This document shows, piece after piece, positions 1 to 8,285 of a DNA stretch of 54,610 bases. The number at the start of each line of letters is the position of its first letter. The stretch's first letter is position 1. Under the pieces are notes generated by a model. That model did not search any database. It was given only the letters and a program-made list of their open reading frames with translations, and had not been told where the DNA came from. This DNA is from DATKZB01 sp035528235 (GTDB taxonomy: Bacteria; Planctomycetota; Phycisphaerae; FEN-1346): the NCBI GenBank assembly GCA_035528235.1, contig DATKZB010000305.1:1-54610 (forward strand), given 5' to 3'. The position numbers and the translations under genes are program-made.

Positions 1-15
1 GCAAGGGGGCGGTCT

Positions 16-1296
16 ATGATTCACGTCAGTTGTCCACGATGCAACACGCAGTTCACCACCAGCGACGCCAACGCCGGCAAGACGGGGCAATGCCCCAAGT
101 GCGGAAACCCCTTGAGGATTCCGCCCGCCGGCGCCGCGCCGCCACCCCCTTCGGCGGCCGCACCCCGACCGGCGCTCCAACCGCAGACCGCGGCGCCGCA
201 GCCGCCCGCGCCTCAGGCCGCGCCGCAGGCGGCCGAAGAGCCGGCCACGCAGCCCGCGGGGCCGGAGGTGGGCTTCGGCCAGGTGTTCCGCTGGATCCGC
301 GAAGGCATCGCGTGCGGCCTGCGCAACTTCCTGCCGCTGACACTGGCCGTCCTGGTGGCCACGGTCCTGGTGACACTGAGTTGGGTCATCTGCGTGGTGC
401 CGGGGGTGTTTCTGGAACCGCCGCTCGTGGCGGGGCTGGTGCTGGTCCTGCTGGGTGCCGCGCGGGGCAAGCGCAGCCTGATGAACAGGTTGTTCGCGGG
501 GTTCTCGGATGGGCGTTACTGGCCCAGCATGGGCGCGGTGTGGATGCTGGGGCTCATCTTCACGCTCGTCAGCATCCCGATATCGATCGCGATTACGTTC
601 CTGGGTGCCTCGTCGCTCATGCTGCTTCTGTCGCACGGCACGATGGGGCTGGTGGTGCTGGCGGTCGGCATTCCGGTGGTGTACTCGCCCGTGTTGTACC
701 TGTCGTCGCGGCTGGCGTGGGTGTTGCCGCTGGTGGTCGAGCGGCGGGCCAAGGTGGTCGAATCGCTGACAGTCAGTTGGCACCTGACGGGCCAGGTGGC
801 GCACGGGTTCGGCCTCTTCGTGCAAATGCTCGTGCTGGCGCTGGTAAGCCTGGTCGGCCAGGCGGTGATCGTGGGACTGGCCCTGGCGGTCTTCGGGGTG
901 GGCGGGCTGGCGGCCTTCTCGGCATCGGCCCCCGGCCTGTTGGAGTACGAGCAGGCCCGCAGCGAGGTCTCGGCCATGCCGGCCCGACCGGGCGAGATGC
1001 CCGACGAGCATTACGAGCGGCAGGTGCGCGAACTCCACCGCCGCGTGGATACGCCGATGCCCCCGCGAGCGCCGGTCGAGGCCGACCGGGCGTACTGCGC
1101 CCGCGCGGCAGCGGAACTCGACCGACACATGAACCAGGGGGCCGCGTCCGCCGTCGGAACGAAGGCCGTGGCGGGCATCGCCGGCCTGGGGGTCGCGGCC
1201 CTGCTGGCCACCGTCCTGGGTGCCGCACTGGGCGCCATCCTGGCCATGCCCGTCATGGTGGGTTACCGCGACATGGTCGGCCGGCGACCGACGTAG
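16..1296 (+). CDS. Zinc-ribbon membrane protein
   Basis: 426-aa protein. The N-terminus carries a zinc ribbon with two CPxC knuckles, at residues 6-9 and 26-29, of the kind common in Planctomycetota. Residues about 36-82 are a Pro/Ala-rich linker. Several hydrophobic stretches follow, at about 105-150, 175-235, 265-300 and near the C-terminus, separated by a charged region at about 315-375. It is therefore a polytopic inner-membrane protein with a cytoplasmic metal-binding head. The start is supported by AAGGGGG six bases upstream of the ATG. The membrane part recalls DUF4013-type proteins, but I cannot assign a function. Confidence 0.8.
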   Translation: MIHVSCPRCNTQFTTSDANAGKTGQCPKCGNPLRIPPAGAAPPPPSAAAPRPALQPQTAAPQPPAPQAAPQAAEEPATQPAGPEVGFGQVFRWIREGIACGLRNFLPLTLAVLVATVLVTLSWVICVVPGVFLEPPLVAGLVLVLLGAARGKRSLMNRLFAGFSDGRYWPSMGAVWMLGLIFTLVSIPISIAITFLGASSLMLLLSHGTMGLVVLAVGIPVVYSPVLYLSSRLAWVLPLVVERRAKVVESLTVSWHLTGQVAHGFGLFVQMLVLALVSLVGQAVIVGLALAVFGVGGLAAFSASAPGLLEYEQARSEVSAMPARPGEMPDEHYERQVRELHRRVDTPMPPRAPVEADRAYCARAAAELDRHMNQGAASAVGTKAVAGIAGLGVAALLATVLGAALGAILAMPVMVGYRDMVGRRPT

Positions 1297-1309
1297 CGCC
1301 GGCGCCGCG

Positions 1310-2095
1310 TCAGGCCGGTTTCTTCGCGGCACCGAGGTCGGTAAAGCGAATCGGCTCGACGCCGCCGGTCCGGGCATACGCCACGATGCGCTCGTCCATG
1401 AAGAGCCGCCGCTGCCAGTCGCGCTCGCGGGCGATCTCGCCGGGTTTCTTGTCGCCGTAACACATCGCGCGCATCTCGTCGGTCTCGTACCCCGGATGGG
1501 CGACCACCAGGTACGTCTTGCCGGCTTCGGCGGCCCCCAGTTGGGCGATGAGCCGCTCGACGGGGTCGGCAAAGTCGCCCGGGACGGCGGGCAGGCGCGA
1601 CACGCCCTTCGGCTTGAACAGGAGTCCCTCGGCCCGGGCGAACTCGGCCAGGCGGAAATCGAGGTTGTGGAACCAGTCGAACCCCATGTGCGTATCCACA
1701 TACGTGACGGCGAGGCCCGCCTGCCGCGCCCGGTCGAGTTGGGCCTTCAGTTCCGCCAGAATCTCGTCGTTGCTGGGCTTGTGTTTCCACAGGTCGGCGG
1801 TGTCCTTGAAAAACGTGCCATCGTCCATGACGAGCGACGGCACCTTCGCGGCGCCGAGCACGGGCCCCCACCGCGGCTGGTGCCACTCGTCGGTCAGCGT
1901 GGCGTGCAGGCCCACGCACAGGCCCGTGAGGGGCTTGAAGAGGGCGGCGGCCTCCGCGAACGTCGGCCCGGGCGCCATGATGGAGGTGTTCCGCAGGATG
2001 CCCTTTTCGAAGGCGTCGCGGATGGCCTGGTTGGCCGTGCGGCACGACCCGCTGTCGTCGCCGCGGGTGATGAGGCGGATGCGCGTCTCGGCCAT
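1310..2095 (-). CDS. ChbG/HpnK (YdjC) family carbohydrate deacetylase
   Basis: 261 aa, close to the usual length of the family. YdjC/ChbG enzymes are metal-dependent deacetylases of N-acetylated di- or oligosaccharides. Visible hallmarks are the N-terminal Asp pair in RGDDSG (residues about 11-16) followed by ANQAI, a central THMGFDWFHN segment with the metal-ligand His, and a C-terminal AHPGY motif. No signal peptide is evident, so it probably acts on imported sugars in the cytoplasm. It converges on the zinc-ribbon gene, and a hairpin-rich repeat cluster lies upstream. The exact substrate cannot be read from the sequence. Confidence 0.85.
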   Translation of the reverse strand: MAETRIRLITRGDDSGSCRTANQAIRDAFEKGILRNTSIMAPGPTFAEAAALFKPLTGLCVGLHATLTDEWHQPRWGPVLGAAKVPSLVMDDGTFFKDTADLWKHKPSNDEILAELKAQLDRARQAGLAVTYVDTHMGFDWFHNLDFRLAEFARAEGLLFKPKGVSRLPAVPGDFADPVERLIAQLGAAEAGKTYLVVAHPGYETDEMRAMCYGDKKPGEIARERDWQRRLFMDERIVAYARTGGVEPIRFTDLGAAKKPA

Positions 2096-2129
2096 GGGTA
2101 CCTCCTCGGCAATTGTCGAACAGGCGCGC

Positions 2130-2305
2130 CCGCCCCGGGCGGGCCAGGCGTCGCGCGCGCCAACGCGCGGGGCAAGCCCCGCGGCTAACCTCGCGCGCCT
2201 GGCGCCGAACGCGCCGAGCCGTGTTAGCCGCCCGGCTTGCCGGGCGCGTGTTGTCGGCGCCAGGCGCCGAACGCGCCAAGCGCGTGTTGTCGGCGCCGAG
2301 GGCTC
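2130..2305. repeat. Cluster of GC-rich hairpin repeats, including two AA-loop hairpins
   Basis: Fills the gap between the deacetylase gene and the metallophosphoesterase gene. Two copies of the AA-loop hairpin family are clear: 2167-2189 on the plus strand (stem GCGGGGC/GCCCCGC) and 2223-2245 on the minus strand (stem GCCCGGC/GCCGGGC). Each has the constant tail GGCTAAC. Further short palindromes around GGCGCC surround them. Confidence 0.8.
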
Positions 2306-3163
2306 TTACCAGCGTATCTCGACCGTGCGATCTTCGGGCCGGCCGTTGACCCACGCCTTCTGGGCATCATACGCCGCGTCGGCGGGCATGGGAATGGCCG
2401 GCACCGTCTCGACGCGGATGGCATCGCGCCCGAACCGGACCAGCCGCACCTCGAAAGGCGCCTCGATGGCCGACGACGTGCTCAGGTGGACCCGCCCGCC
2501 GCGGCGCGCCGCACACGTCACGTGGCTGTGCCCCGCCAGGACGAGCCGCACGCGCGGATGATGGTCGAGCAGGCGACCCAGGCTGGCGGCGTAATCGGCG
2601 TCGGGCACATGGGCGTCCTCCGCCAGGCCCGTCAGTCGCGGCGGCAGCGGGTCGAGCGGCGCGTGGACCACCAGACACGCGGGTTTCCCGGGCGTCGCGG
2701 CCAGCGTCGCGTCCAGCCACTCGGCCTGGGCCTCGGTCAGGGCCTCGACGGGGAAATCCCCGTCCCAGAACAGGCCGGCCCGCCCGTCGTGCATCCAGGC
2801 GCAGTTGAGCAGCACGAGGTCGACGTGCTCGAGCGGCACGACCGCGTCGGCCAACCGCAGGTGTTCCGGCGCGAGGCCCCGCCACACGTCGTACGCGTCG
2901 TGGATCATCAGGTCGTGGTTGCCGAGGCACGCGGCGGCGGGCACGTCGAGGTCGTCGATGAACCGCAGGGCCCCCGCCAGGTCGATGTGGTCGGTCACGT
3001 CGCCGCCGTGCACCACCAGGTCGATGCCGCACGACTCGACCAAGCCCCGCACGCCCGCGCAGATGGCCGGCAGCAGGTCGGGCCGCGGCGGTTGCTGGGT
3101 CCAGGCGGGCGGGTGGTCGCCCGCGTGCGTGTCGGTCAGAAAGAGGATGGTGTCGTGGGTCAT
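2306..3163 (-). CDS. Calcineurin-like metallophosphoesterase
   Basis: 285 aa from ATG at 3163. The open frame continues upstream to 3940, but that part overlaps the coding strand of the next gene and is spurious. The metallophosphoesterase blocks appear in order: DTH at about residues 11-13, GGDVTD at about 52-57, GNHD at about 80-83, VVHAPLD near 170 and GHSH near 215, all ligands of a dinuclear metal centre. There is no signal peptide, so it is probably cytoplasmic. Such proteins hydrolyse phosphomonoesters, phosphodiesters or cyclic nucleotides; the substrate here is unknown. The HAPLDPLPPRL region suggests an Icc/CpdA-like phosphodiesterase, which is inference. Confidence 0.85.
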   Translation of the reverse strand: MTHDTILFLTDTHAGDHPPAWTQQPPRPDLLPAICAGVRGLVESCGIDLVVHGGDVTDHIDLAGALRFIDDLDVPAAACLGNHDLMIHDAYDVWRGLAPEHLRLADAVVPLEHVDLVLLNCAWMHDGRAGLFWDGDFPVEALTEAQAEWLDATLAATPGKPACLVVHAPLDPLPPRLTGLAEDAHVPDADYAASLGRLLDHHPRVRLVLAGHSHVTCAARRGGRVHLSTSSAIEAPFEVRLVRFGRDAIRVETVPAIPMPADAAYDAQKAWVNGRPEDRTVEIRW

Positions 3164-3199
3164 GGCTGTCGGCCTGGAGCCTTTGAACATCGGATTGTG

Positions 3200-3276
3200 G
3201 CGCGGTGGGTCCCCGTACCCACCGCGCCAACCCGGCATCTTACGGCGAGCGCGGCGGGTACGGGGACCCGCCGCGC
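3200..3276. repeat. Paired-hairpin repeat (GCGCGG-type), copy 1
   Basis: Two perfect 11-bp-stem hairpins start 49 bases apart: 3200-3227 with a T:A pair at stem position 7, and 3249-3276 with a C:G pair there. Similar pairs with 49- to 50-base spacing occur at 17011 and 33468. The pair sits between the DUF4091 gene and the phosphoesterase gene. Confidence 0.85.
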
Positions 3277-3294
3277 AAAACATGTTAGACTGCT

Positions 3295-6200
3295 CTAGCG
3301 CCGAAGGAGCGTCTCGATCGCCTTCGCGACGGTCGCGCGGCGACGCTCGATGGGCGCCGGGTCTCGAGTGAAGGTCGTCAGGTCCTTGGTGATGTCGTCG
3401 GGCACGTCGAGGAGGGCCGCGAACTCGGCCCGCCTGGCCGCATCGAGCCCCCCGCCCTTCTCGGCCAGGCACCGCCGCAGGATGGCCAGGTACTCGTAAT
3501 CCTCGACGCCGTCGCGGAGCATCTCCCAGCGGATGCTGTCGACGGGCCCGTCGAGGACGGCCCCGGCGGGCCGGCCGTCGGCCGCCGCCTCGGGCGGGTA
3601 GATGAACCGCCCGTCGCCGTTGCCCCACGCCTGCCGCGCGCCCTTCGGCACGCCGTAGCCCGAGACCCAGCCCATGGGGTCCTCGTACGGGTTCTGCGGG
3701 CGCTGCGGGTCGGTGTAGGCCGTGTCGGACGTCCAGTAGTTGATGGACCAGATGAGGATGCCGTCGATTCTCCGCTGCCACGTCTGCCACAGCCAGACGC
3801 GGAGTTCGGTGGCCGGGTGGTCGATGAAGAGGCCCGTGTACGGCGCCTTCGGGCCGCAGCAGACGTACCACCAGAAGCGTTCGCCCTGCTTGCGGCGCGC
3901 CTCGGCCGCGGCGTGGTCGTAGGCGTCGGAGATGGGGCACCAGAGGTTCGGCCCGCCCACGAGTTGCGGCTCAACCTGTTCGGTCAGCATGCGCGTGATG
4001 CCGGGGCAGGTCTCCTTGAGTTTCCGAAACCCGTTGGTGACGAAGGCGTAGTCCTTCGGGTCGGGCTCGTCGAACCAGTAGATGAAGGCGTACGGGAGCC
4101 AGCCCTTTTCCTTGAGGTGCGATTCGAGCGCGCGGCCGTAATTCGTGAAGGCGGTCTTGTACTCGGGCGTGTCTTCCTTGAAGCCGTGCAGTTCGGGATC
4201 GTGCCGCTGGTGGAACGTGCCGCCGCCCATCCCCGGCACGCTGACCATGAACGAGTTGAAGTGGTACTGGTCGATGGCGCGGGCCATGGCCTGGTCCCAG
4301 GCGGCCCAATCGAACTGGGGCACGAAGGTGTGCTTGCCGTCGGCGCCCTTGGGCCAGGTGACCTGGATGGGGTCGAGCGGCGCCGGGTGATACGGCGCGA
4401 TGTGGTGCCGGCTCAGGTTGGCCAGGTACTTTTCGAGGACCGTCCGGCGGTCGGTCTCAGTCTTGAGGTTCTGGTACCGCCAGACGTTTTCGGGCGAGAA
4501 GCCGAACGCCGTCTGGCACGTCATCCGGTCCGGCAGGGCGAAGTCGAAAACCTCGACCTCCAGCGGCACCTGGGCCGACCAGTCCCCGGCCGCCAAGCGG
4601 ATAGTGCCCGTGTACGTGCCGGGCTTCGCGTCCCGGGGCACCGTCACGCGGACCCAGAGCGGCTGGTTGCGGCCGGCCTCCAGGTCGAGCGGCGCCACGA
4701 GCGGCGGCAACGGGTCGGGCCAGTCGGCCACGCACCCGCTGGCGTCGGTCGGCTGGGTGACCGGGACGTAGCGGACCCGCAGGACCTCGACGGCCCCGGC
4801 CGCCATGGTCGCGCCGCCGGGCCCCGCCAGCGGCCCGGCCGTCGCCGTCAGGCCCCGAAGCGCCTGCTTGGGCCGGACGACGAGTTGGGCGGCCTCGGCC
4901 TCGTTGCGTGCGGCCCGGATGCGGACGGCCTTGCCCTCGTCGGCGGGCGCGGGGCGGACGCGGCTGATCTTCCATCCCGACGACGCCCACCAGAGGTCGG
5001 CCGCGCCGCCGCCACCCGCCAGCCGCTCGCCGTACGACGTGCTGTGCAGGTCGGGCACGTGCAGCGACGCCTCGACGACAACGCCGCCGCCCGGCGGCTC
5101 GGGCGCGGCACACGAGATCGTCAGCCTATGGTCGCCCGTGCCGGGGAGCGCATAGAGCATGTTGAGGGGGCTCGCGCCGGGCTGAAGCGAGACGGTTTGC
5201 GACGCGGGCTGGGGCCGGCCATCGACCGTCACCGTCGGCAGCACGGCGATGGGCTTGTCGGTGGTGTTGACGACGCGGCCGACGACGCGGTTGTCGCCGC
5301 CGGGCAGACCGTCGCCGAGCGAGTCGATTTCGACCTTCAGGCGCGGATCGGTCTGCGTGAGGGCGAGGAACTGCGTGCGGCCGGTCAGCGTGGCCGGCTC
5401 GCCGTCGAGCGTGGCCGTGTAAGAGTACCCGCCGACCTGGAGCGACGGCGGCTTGCCGTCGCCGCCCGGCCGCGCGGCCAGGCGAACCCAGACCTCGCCG
5501 CGGGGCAGCAGGCCCGCCGGCACCGGGTACGTGCCGCCGCCTGCCTTGCCGATGCGGCCGACCTCGGTCCACTTGTTGCCGTCGGCCGAGACGAGGACCG
5601 CCAGTTCGCCCGCGGCGTACCAAGTGACCGAGACGTTCACGGCGGCGGCGGTCTGCCTGCGGCCGGCGACGGCGTGGCGATAGGTGACGTTCTGGTCGGC
5701 CGCGAGGACCCAGCGGTCGGAGTTGAAACCGCCGGTGTACGAGGCGAGCGGGCGGCTGTGGTTCCGCGAGCCGGAGCGCAGCGGTGCGTCGAACACGTAG
5801 GCGTGGCCGTCGAGTCGTTCGCCCTCGCCCAGAACGAGGTCGCCCTGACGCACGTAGACCGGCATGGCCCGCACGAGGTCGACGTCGTCGAAGGCGACGG
5901 TACCCTTGACCTCCCACTGGCCGAAGCGCAGCCACGCGTCATCGGGCTTCAGGTTCGCCGGCGCGACGCAGACCGACTCGTACGGTTTCCACTCGGCGGG
6001 GATGGAGCCGAGGTCGCGGTTGCAGAAGATCGGGCCCGAGACGGGCGTGCCGCCCGAGGCGCCCAGGCTGCGGGCGCGGAACGTCAGCCGATACACCGCC
6101 GATGGCTCCAGCGGCAGCGGCCCCGACCGCCAGTAGTTGTGGTCGTTGCCCGTGCCCGTGACGGCGATGGCGCGGCGTCCGTGGGCGGCGCCGTCGGTCA

Positions 6201-6345
6201 GCCACTGGCCCTTGCCGCCCGAGAGGGTCCAGCCCTGGGGCGCCGCCTGGCCGTCTTCGAACGAGGCGTTGGGGACGGGCACCGCCTGGGAAGCGGCCGC
6301 GGCGGCCAGCAGCAGCACGAGGACTGGGGCCGATACGGAATCCAT
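3295..6345 (-). CDS. Secreted DUF4091 domain protein (glycoside hydrolase-like)
   Basis: 1016 aa with an N-terminal signal peptide (hydrophobic LVLLLAAAAAS near residues 9-19). The N-terminal ~170 residues look like a carbohydrate-binding beta-sandwich, followed by discoidin-like and Ig-like regions. The C-terminal ~450 residues carry the DUF4091 signature: a TIM-barrel-like region with WFDEPDPKDY and LIWSINYWT, ending in SIRWEMLRDGVEDYEYL. DUF4091 proteins are found in polysaccharide utilisation loci and are presumed glycoside hydrolases. It is exported and probably acts on external glycans. The oxidoreductase gene lies upstream on the same strand, 174 bases away behind a terminator-like hairpin, so the two may be separate transcripts. 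Confidence 0.85.
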   Translation of the reverse strand: MDSVSAPVLVLLLAAAAASQAVPVPNASFEDGQAAPQGWTLSGGKGQWLTDGAAHGRRAIAVTGTGNDHNYWRSGPLPLEPSAVYRLTFRARSLGASGGTPVSGPIFCNRDLGSIPAEWKPYESVCVAPANLKPDDAWLRFGQWEVKGTVAFDDVDLVRAMPVYVRQGDLVLGEGERLDGHAYVFDAPLRSGSRNHSRPLASYTGGFNSDRWVLAADQNVTYRHAVAGRRQTAAAVNVSVTWYAAGELAVLVSADGNKWTEVGRIGKAGGGTYPVPAGLLPRGEVWVRLAARPGGDGKPPSLQVGGYSYTATLDGEPATLTGRTQFLALTQTDPRLKVEIDSLGDGLPGGDNRVVGRVVNTTDKPIAVLPTVTVDGRPQPASQTVSLQPGASPLNMLYALPGTGDHRLTISCAAPEPPGGGVVVEASLHVPDLHSTSYGERLAGGGGAADLWWASSGWKISRVRPAPADEGKAVRIRAARNEAEAAQLVVRPKQALRGLTATAGPLAGPGGATMAAGAVEVLRVRYVPVTQPTDASGCVADWPDPLPPLVAPLDLEAGRNQPLWVRVTVPRDAKPGTYTGTIRLAAGDWSAQVPLEVEVFDFALPDRMTCQTAFGFSPENVWRYQNLKTETDRRTVLEKYLANLSRHHIAPYHPAPLDPIQVTWPKGADGKHTFVPQFDWAAWDQAMARAIDQYHFNSFMVSVPGMGGGTFHQRHDPELHGFKEDTPEYKTAFTNYGRALESHLKEKGWLPYAFIYWFDEPDPKDYAFVTNGFRKLKETCPGITRMLTEQVEPQLVGGPNLWCPISDAYDHAAAEARRKQGERFWWYVCCGPKAPYTGLFIDHPATELRVWLWQTWQRRIDGILIWSINYWTSDTAYTDPQRPQNPYEDPMGWVSGYGVPKGARQAWGNGDGRFIYPPEAAADGRPAGAVLDGPVDSIRWEMLRDGVEDYEYLAILRRCLAEKGGGLDAARRAEFAALLDVPDDITKDLTTFTRDPAPIERRRATVAKAIETLLRR

Positions 6346-6449
6346 GGCGTGCCCTCCTTAGCGGGTCCCTAGGCAGCCAGTTTACACCAGGGGCGACGCC
6401 AACGCACGCCATCAAACCGGCGAGGTTGGCCGCCAGGCCCACCAAGACG

Positions 6450-6481
6450 GCGCGGCGCCCCGACGTATCGGGACGCCGCGC
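6450..6481 (-). terminator. GC-rich hairpin after the oxidoreductase gene
   Basis: A long inverted repeat of the form GCGCGGCG-n-CCCGA, CGTA loop, TCGGG-n-CGCCGCGC lies directly downstream of the Gfo/Idh/MocA stop codon. It lacks a long U tract, so it may stop transcription weakly or work with Rho. It is unrelated to the dispersed repeat families. Confidence 0.45.
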
Positions 6482-6519
6482 GTGCATTCGTTTCTGCCAT
6501 GCGGCCGCAGAGGCGAGGG

Positions 6520-7911
6520 TTAGATGTTCCACCACCCCTTGCGGTACTCGCGTTTGACGATGGCGTCGGCCTTGGCGCAGCCGGGGCATTTCATCGTTTT
6601 CGGGTTCCAGGTAACCTTCTGGCCGACGCGGACGGCGACGTTGGCCAGGTTCATCGCCTCGACCATGGGCCCCGCGTAGGTGAAGTTGGACTTCGGGAAG
6701 TCCCAGGGCTGTTCGCCGCGGCAGGCCTTGATGAGTTCCTCGCGGTGGCCGGGCGAATCCGGGATCCGCTCGATTTTCTTCATCTCGTCGCCCTTGAACT
6801 CGTTCATCCTGGCGCTCGGGATGAGGTTCGGGCTGTCGGAGTAGTCGCCCTGGACGTAAATCTTGCCCTTGGTGCCGATGAAGAGGTTGCCGCTGCCGCT
6901 CAGTTGCACGCTGTTCGGGTCGCCGGCCTTCTTCTGGTAGGCCGGGTCTTCCTTCATCTCGTCGGGCACGTCGGGCTTGAGACCGCCTTCGTACCAGTAG
7001 GCGGTCCAGGCGGGCTTCTTCCCCTTGGCCGGGAACATCCACTTCACAAGCATCTGCTTCGGGAACGTTTCGTCGCCGAGTTCGACGACCTTGATCGGTT
7101 CGGCGCTAAGCGGCGCGTCGGCCCCCATCGACCACCAAACGTTGTCCCAGGTGTGACAGCCCATGTCGCCGACGGCCCCGCAGCCATAGTCGAACCAGCC
7201 ACGCCACGCGAACGGATGGACCGGGCTGCCCCCGTCGTTCTTGGTGATGTACGGCCGCTTCGGGGCCACGCCCAGCCAGGCGTCCCAGTTGAGGTTCTTG
7301 GGCGCCTCGCCTGTCTTGAAGGGCCCCAGTTTGCCCTGCGGCCACACGGGACGGTTCGTCCAGGTGTGGATCTCCGTGACGTCGCCGATGACGCCCGCGT
7401 TGACCCACTCGACGACGAACCGGATGCCGCGGCCGGCGTGGCCCTGGTTGCCCATCTGGGTGGGCACCTTGTGCTTCTTGGTGGCCTCGGCCAGCATGCG
7501 GGCCTCCCAGACGGAGTGCGTCAGGGGCTTCTCGCAGTAGCAGCCGGCCCCGCGGATGATGGCCGAGTACGCCGCCGGGAAGTGCGTGTGGTCGGGCGTC
7601 GCCACCAGCACCAGGTTCAGCTTCTTGTGGTTATCGTACAGTTTGCGCCAATCGGTATAGGTCTTGGCCTGGGAGTGTTTCTTGGCGAAGTCGCCCATGC
7701 GGCCTTCATCGGCATCGCACATGGCCACAACGTTCTCGCCCGAGGCCATGCCGTGCCCGGCACCGCCCTGGCCGCCGACGCCGATGAGGGCCACGTCGAG
7801 TTTACGGTTCTGGGCGTACGCGCGAAGCGACAGCGGGTCCGACAGGATGGTGACGCCCGCGGCCATGGCCGCGCCCTTCAGAAAACGACGACGACTGATG
7901 GGGTATGACAT
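6520..7911 (-). CDS. Tat-exported Gfo/Idh/MocA family oxidoreductase
   Basis: 463 aa from ATG at 7911, with GGAGGA about 9 bases upstream. The open frame continues to 8163 only through repeat DNA. The N-terminus is a twin-arginine signal (SRRRFLKG at residues 6-13, then a hydrophobic stretch and AYA). A Rossmann NAD(P)-binding motif VALIGVGGQGGAGHG follows. CEKPLTHSV is the conserved EKP block of the family, and the C-terminal half is the alpha/beta substrate domain. These periplasmic oxidoreductases in Planctomycetota are thought to oxidise sugars or cyclitols, possibly with a tightly bound cofactor as in the GFOR group. The substrate is unknown; neighbours suggest glycan-derived sugars. Confidence 0.9.
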   Translation of the reverse strand: MSYPISRRRFLKGAAMAAGVTILSDPLSLRAYAQNRKLDVALIGVGGQGGAGHGMASGENVVAMCDADEGRMGDFAKKHSQAKTYTDWRKLYDNHKKLNLVLVATPDHTHFPAAYSAIIRGAGCYCEKPLTHSVWEARMLAEATKKHKVPTQMGNQGHAGRGIRFVVEWVNAGVIGDVTEIHTWTNRPVWPQGKLGPFKTGEAPKNLNWDAWLGVAPKRPYITKNDGGSPVHPFAWRGWFDYGCGAVGDMGCHTWDNVWWSMGADAPLSAEPIKVVELGDETFPKQMLVKWMFPAKGKKPAWTAYWYEGGLKPDVPDEMKEDPAYQKKAGDPNSVQLSGSGNLFIGTKGKIYVQGDYSDSPNLIPSARMNEFKGDEMKKIERIPDSPGHREELIKACRGEQPWDFPKSNFTYAGPMVEAMNLANVAVRVGQKVTWNPKTMKCPGCAKADAIVKREYRKGWWNI

Positions 7912-8126
7912 TTCGGATGTCCTCCGACGACCAGGGTTCTTCTGGGGGTGGGCCGCAGGGCTGCGGCGTCTCCAGAACGTTTGCGGCCCGATGCCGCCGG
8001 CTTTCTCGCCCGGCCGATTGGACGGCCGAACGCTGCTCATATTCCTTAAAACCCTACGACCGAGGCAGGGTTTCGGCAAGACTTTTTCTCGGCCTCGGGC
8101 GACGTGGGCCTTCGCGGGTACCTCGA
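7912..8126. other. Leader region upstream of the oxidoreductase gene
   Basis: The first 215 bases of a 341-base gap. On the minus strand there is a GGAGGA ribosome-binding site and a possible weak promoter (TTGCCG, 17-base spacer, TAGGGT), which I do not consider secure. No ORF with coding character is seen. The rest of the gap, 8127-8285, is repeat DNA. Confidence 0.4.
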
Positions 8127-8285
8127 CGCGCCCAACGCGCCCGGCAAGCCGGGCGGCTAACACGGCCCGACACGCCCGTTAGCCGCGGGGCTTGCCCCGC
8201 GCGTCGGCGCGCCACAACGCGCCCGGCAAGCCGGGCGGCTAACACAGGCCCGTTAGCCGCGGGGCTTGCCCCGCGCGTCGGCCCG
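8127..8285. repeat. Four AA-loop hairpin repeats in alternating orientation
   Basis: Copies lie at 8139-8161 (+, stem GCCCGGC), 8178-8200 (-, GCGGGGC), 8221-8243 (+, GCCCGGC) and 8252-8274 (-, GCGGGGC). Every copy has an AA loop and the tail GGCTAAC. The TAA inside the tail of the last copy, read on the minus strand, is the stop codon at 8253-8255 of the adjoining ORF, whose last residues come from repeat sequence. Confidence 0.9.

Noticed and set aside
3817..6372. An 851-codon plus-strand open frame opposite the DUF4091 gene
   Set aside because: High GC removes stop codons on the antisense strand. The translation is low-complexity Arg/Val/Gly-rich with no family motif, while the opposite strand encodes a clear DUF4091 protein. 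The same applies to long frames opposite GH38 (12962-16192), the 25.6-27 kb gene and others.
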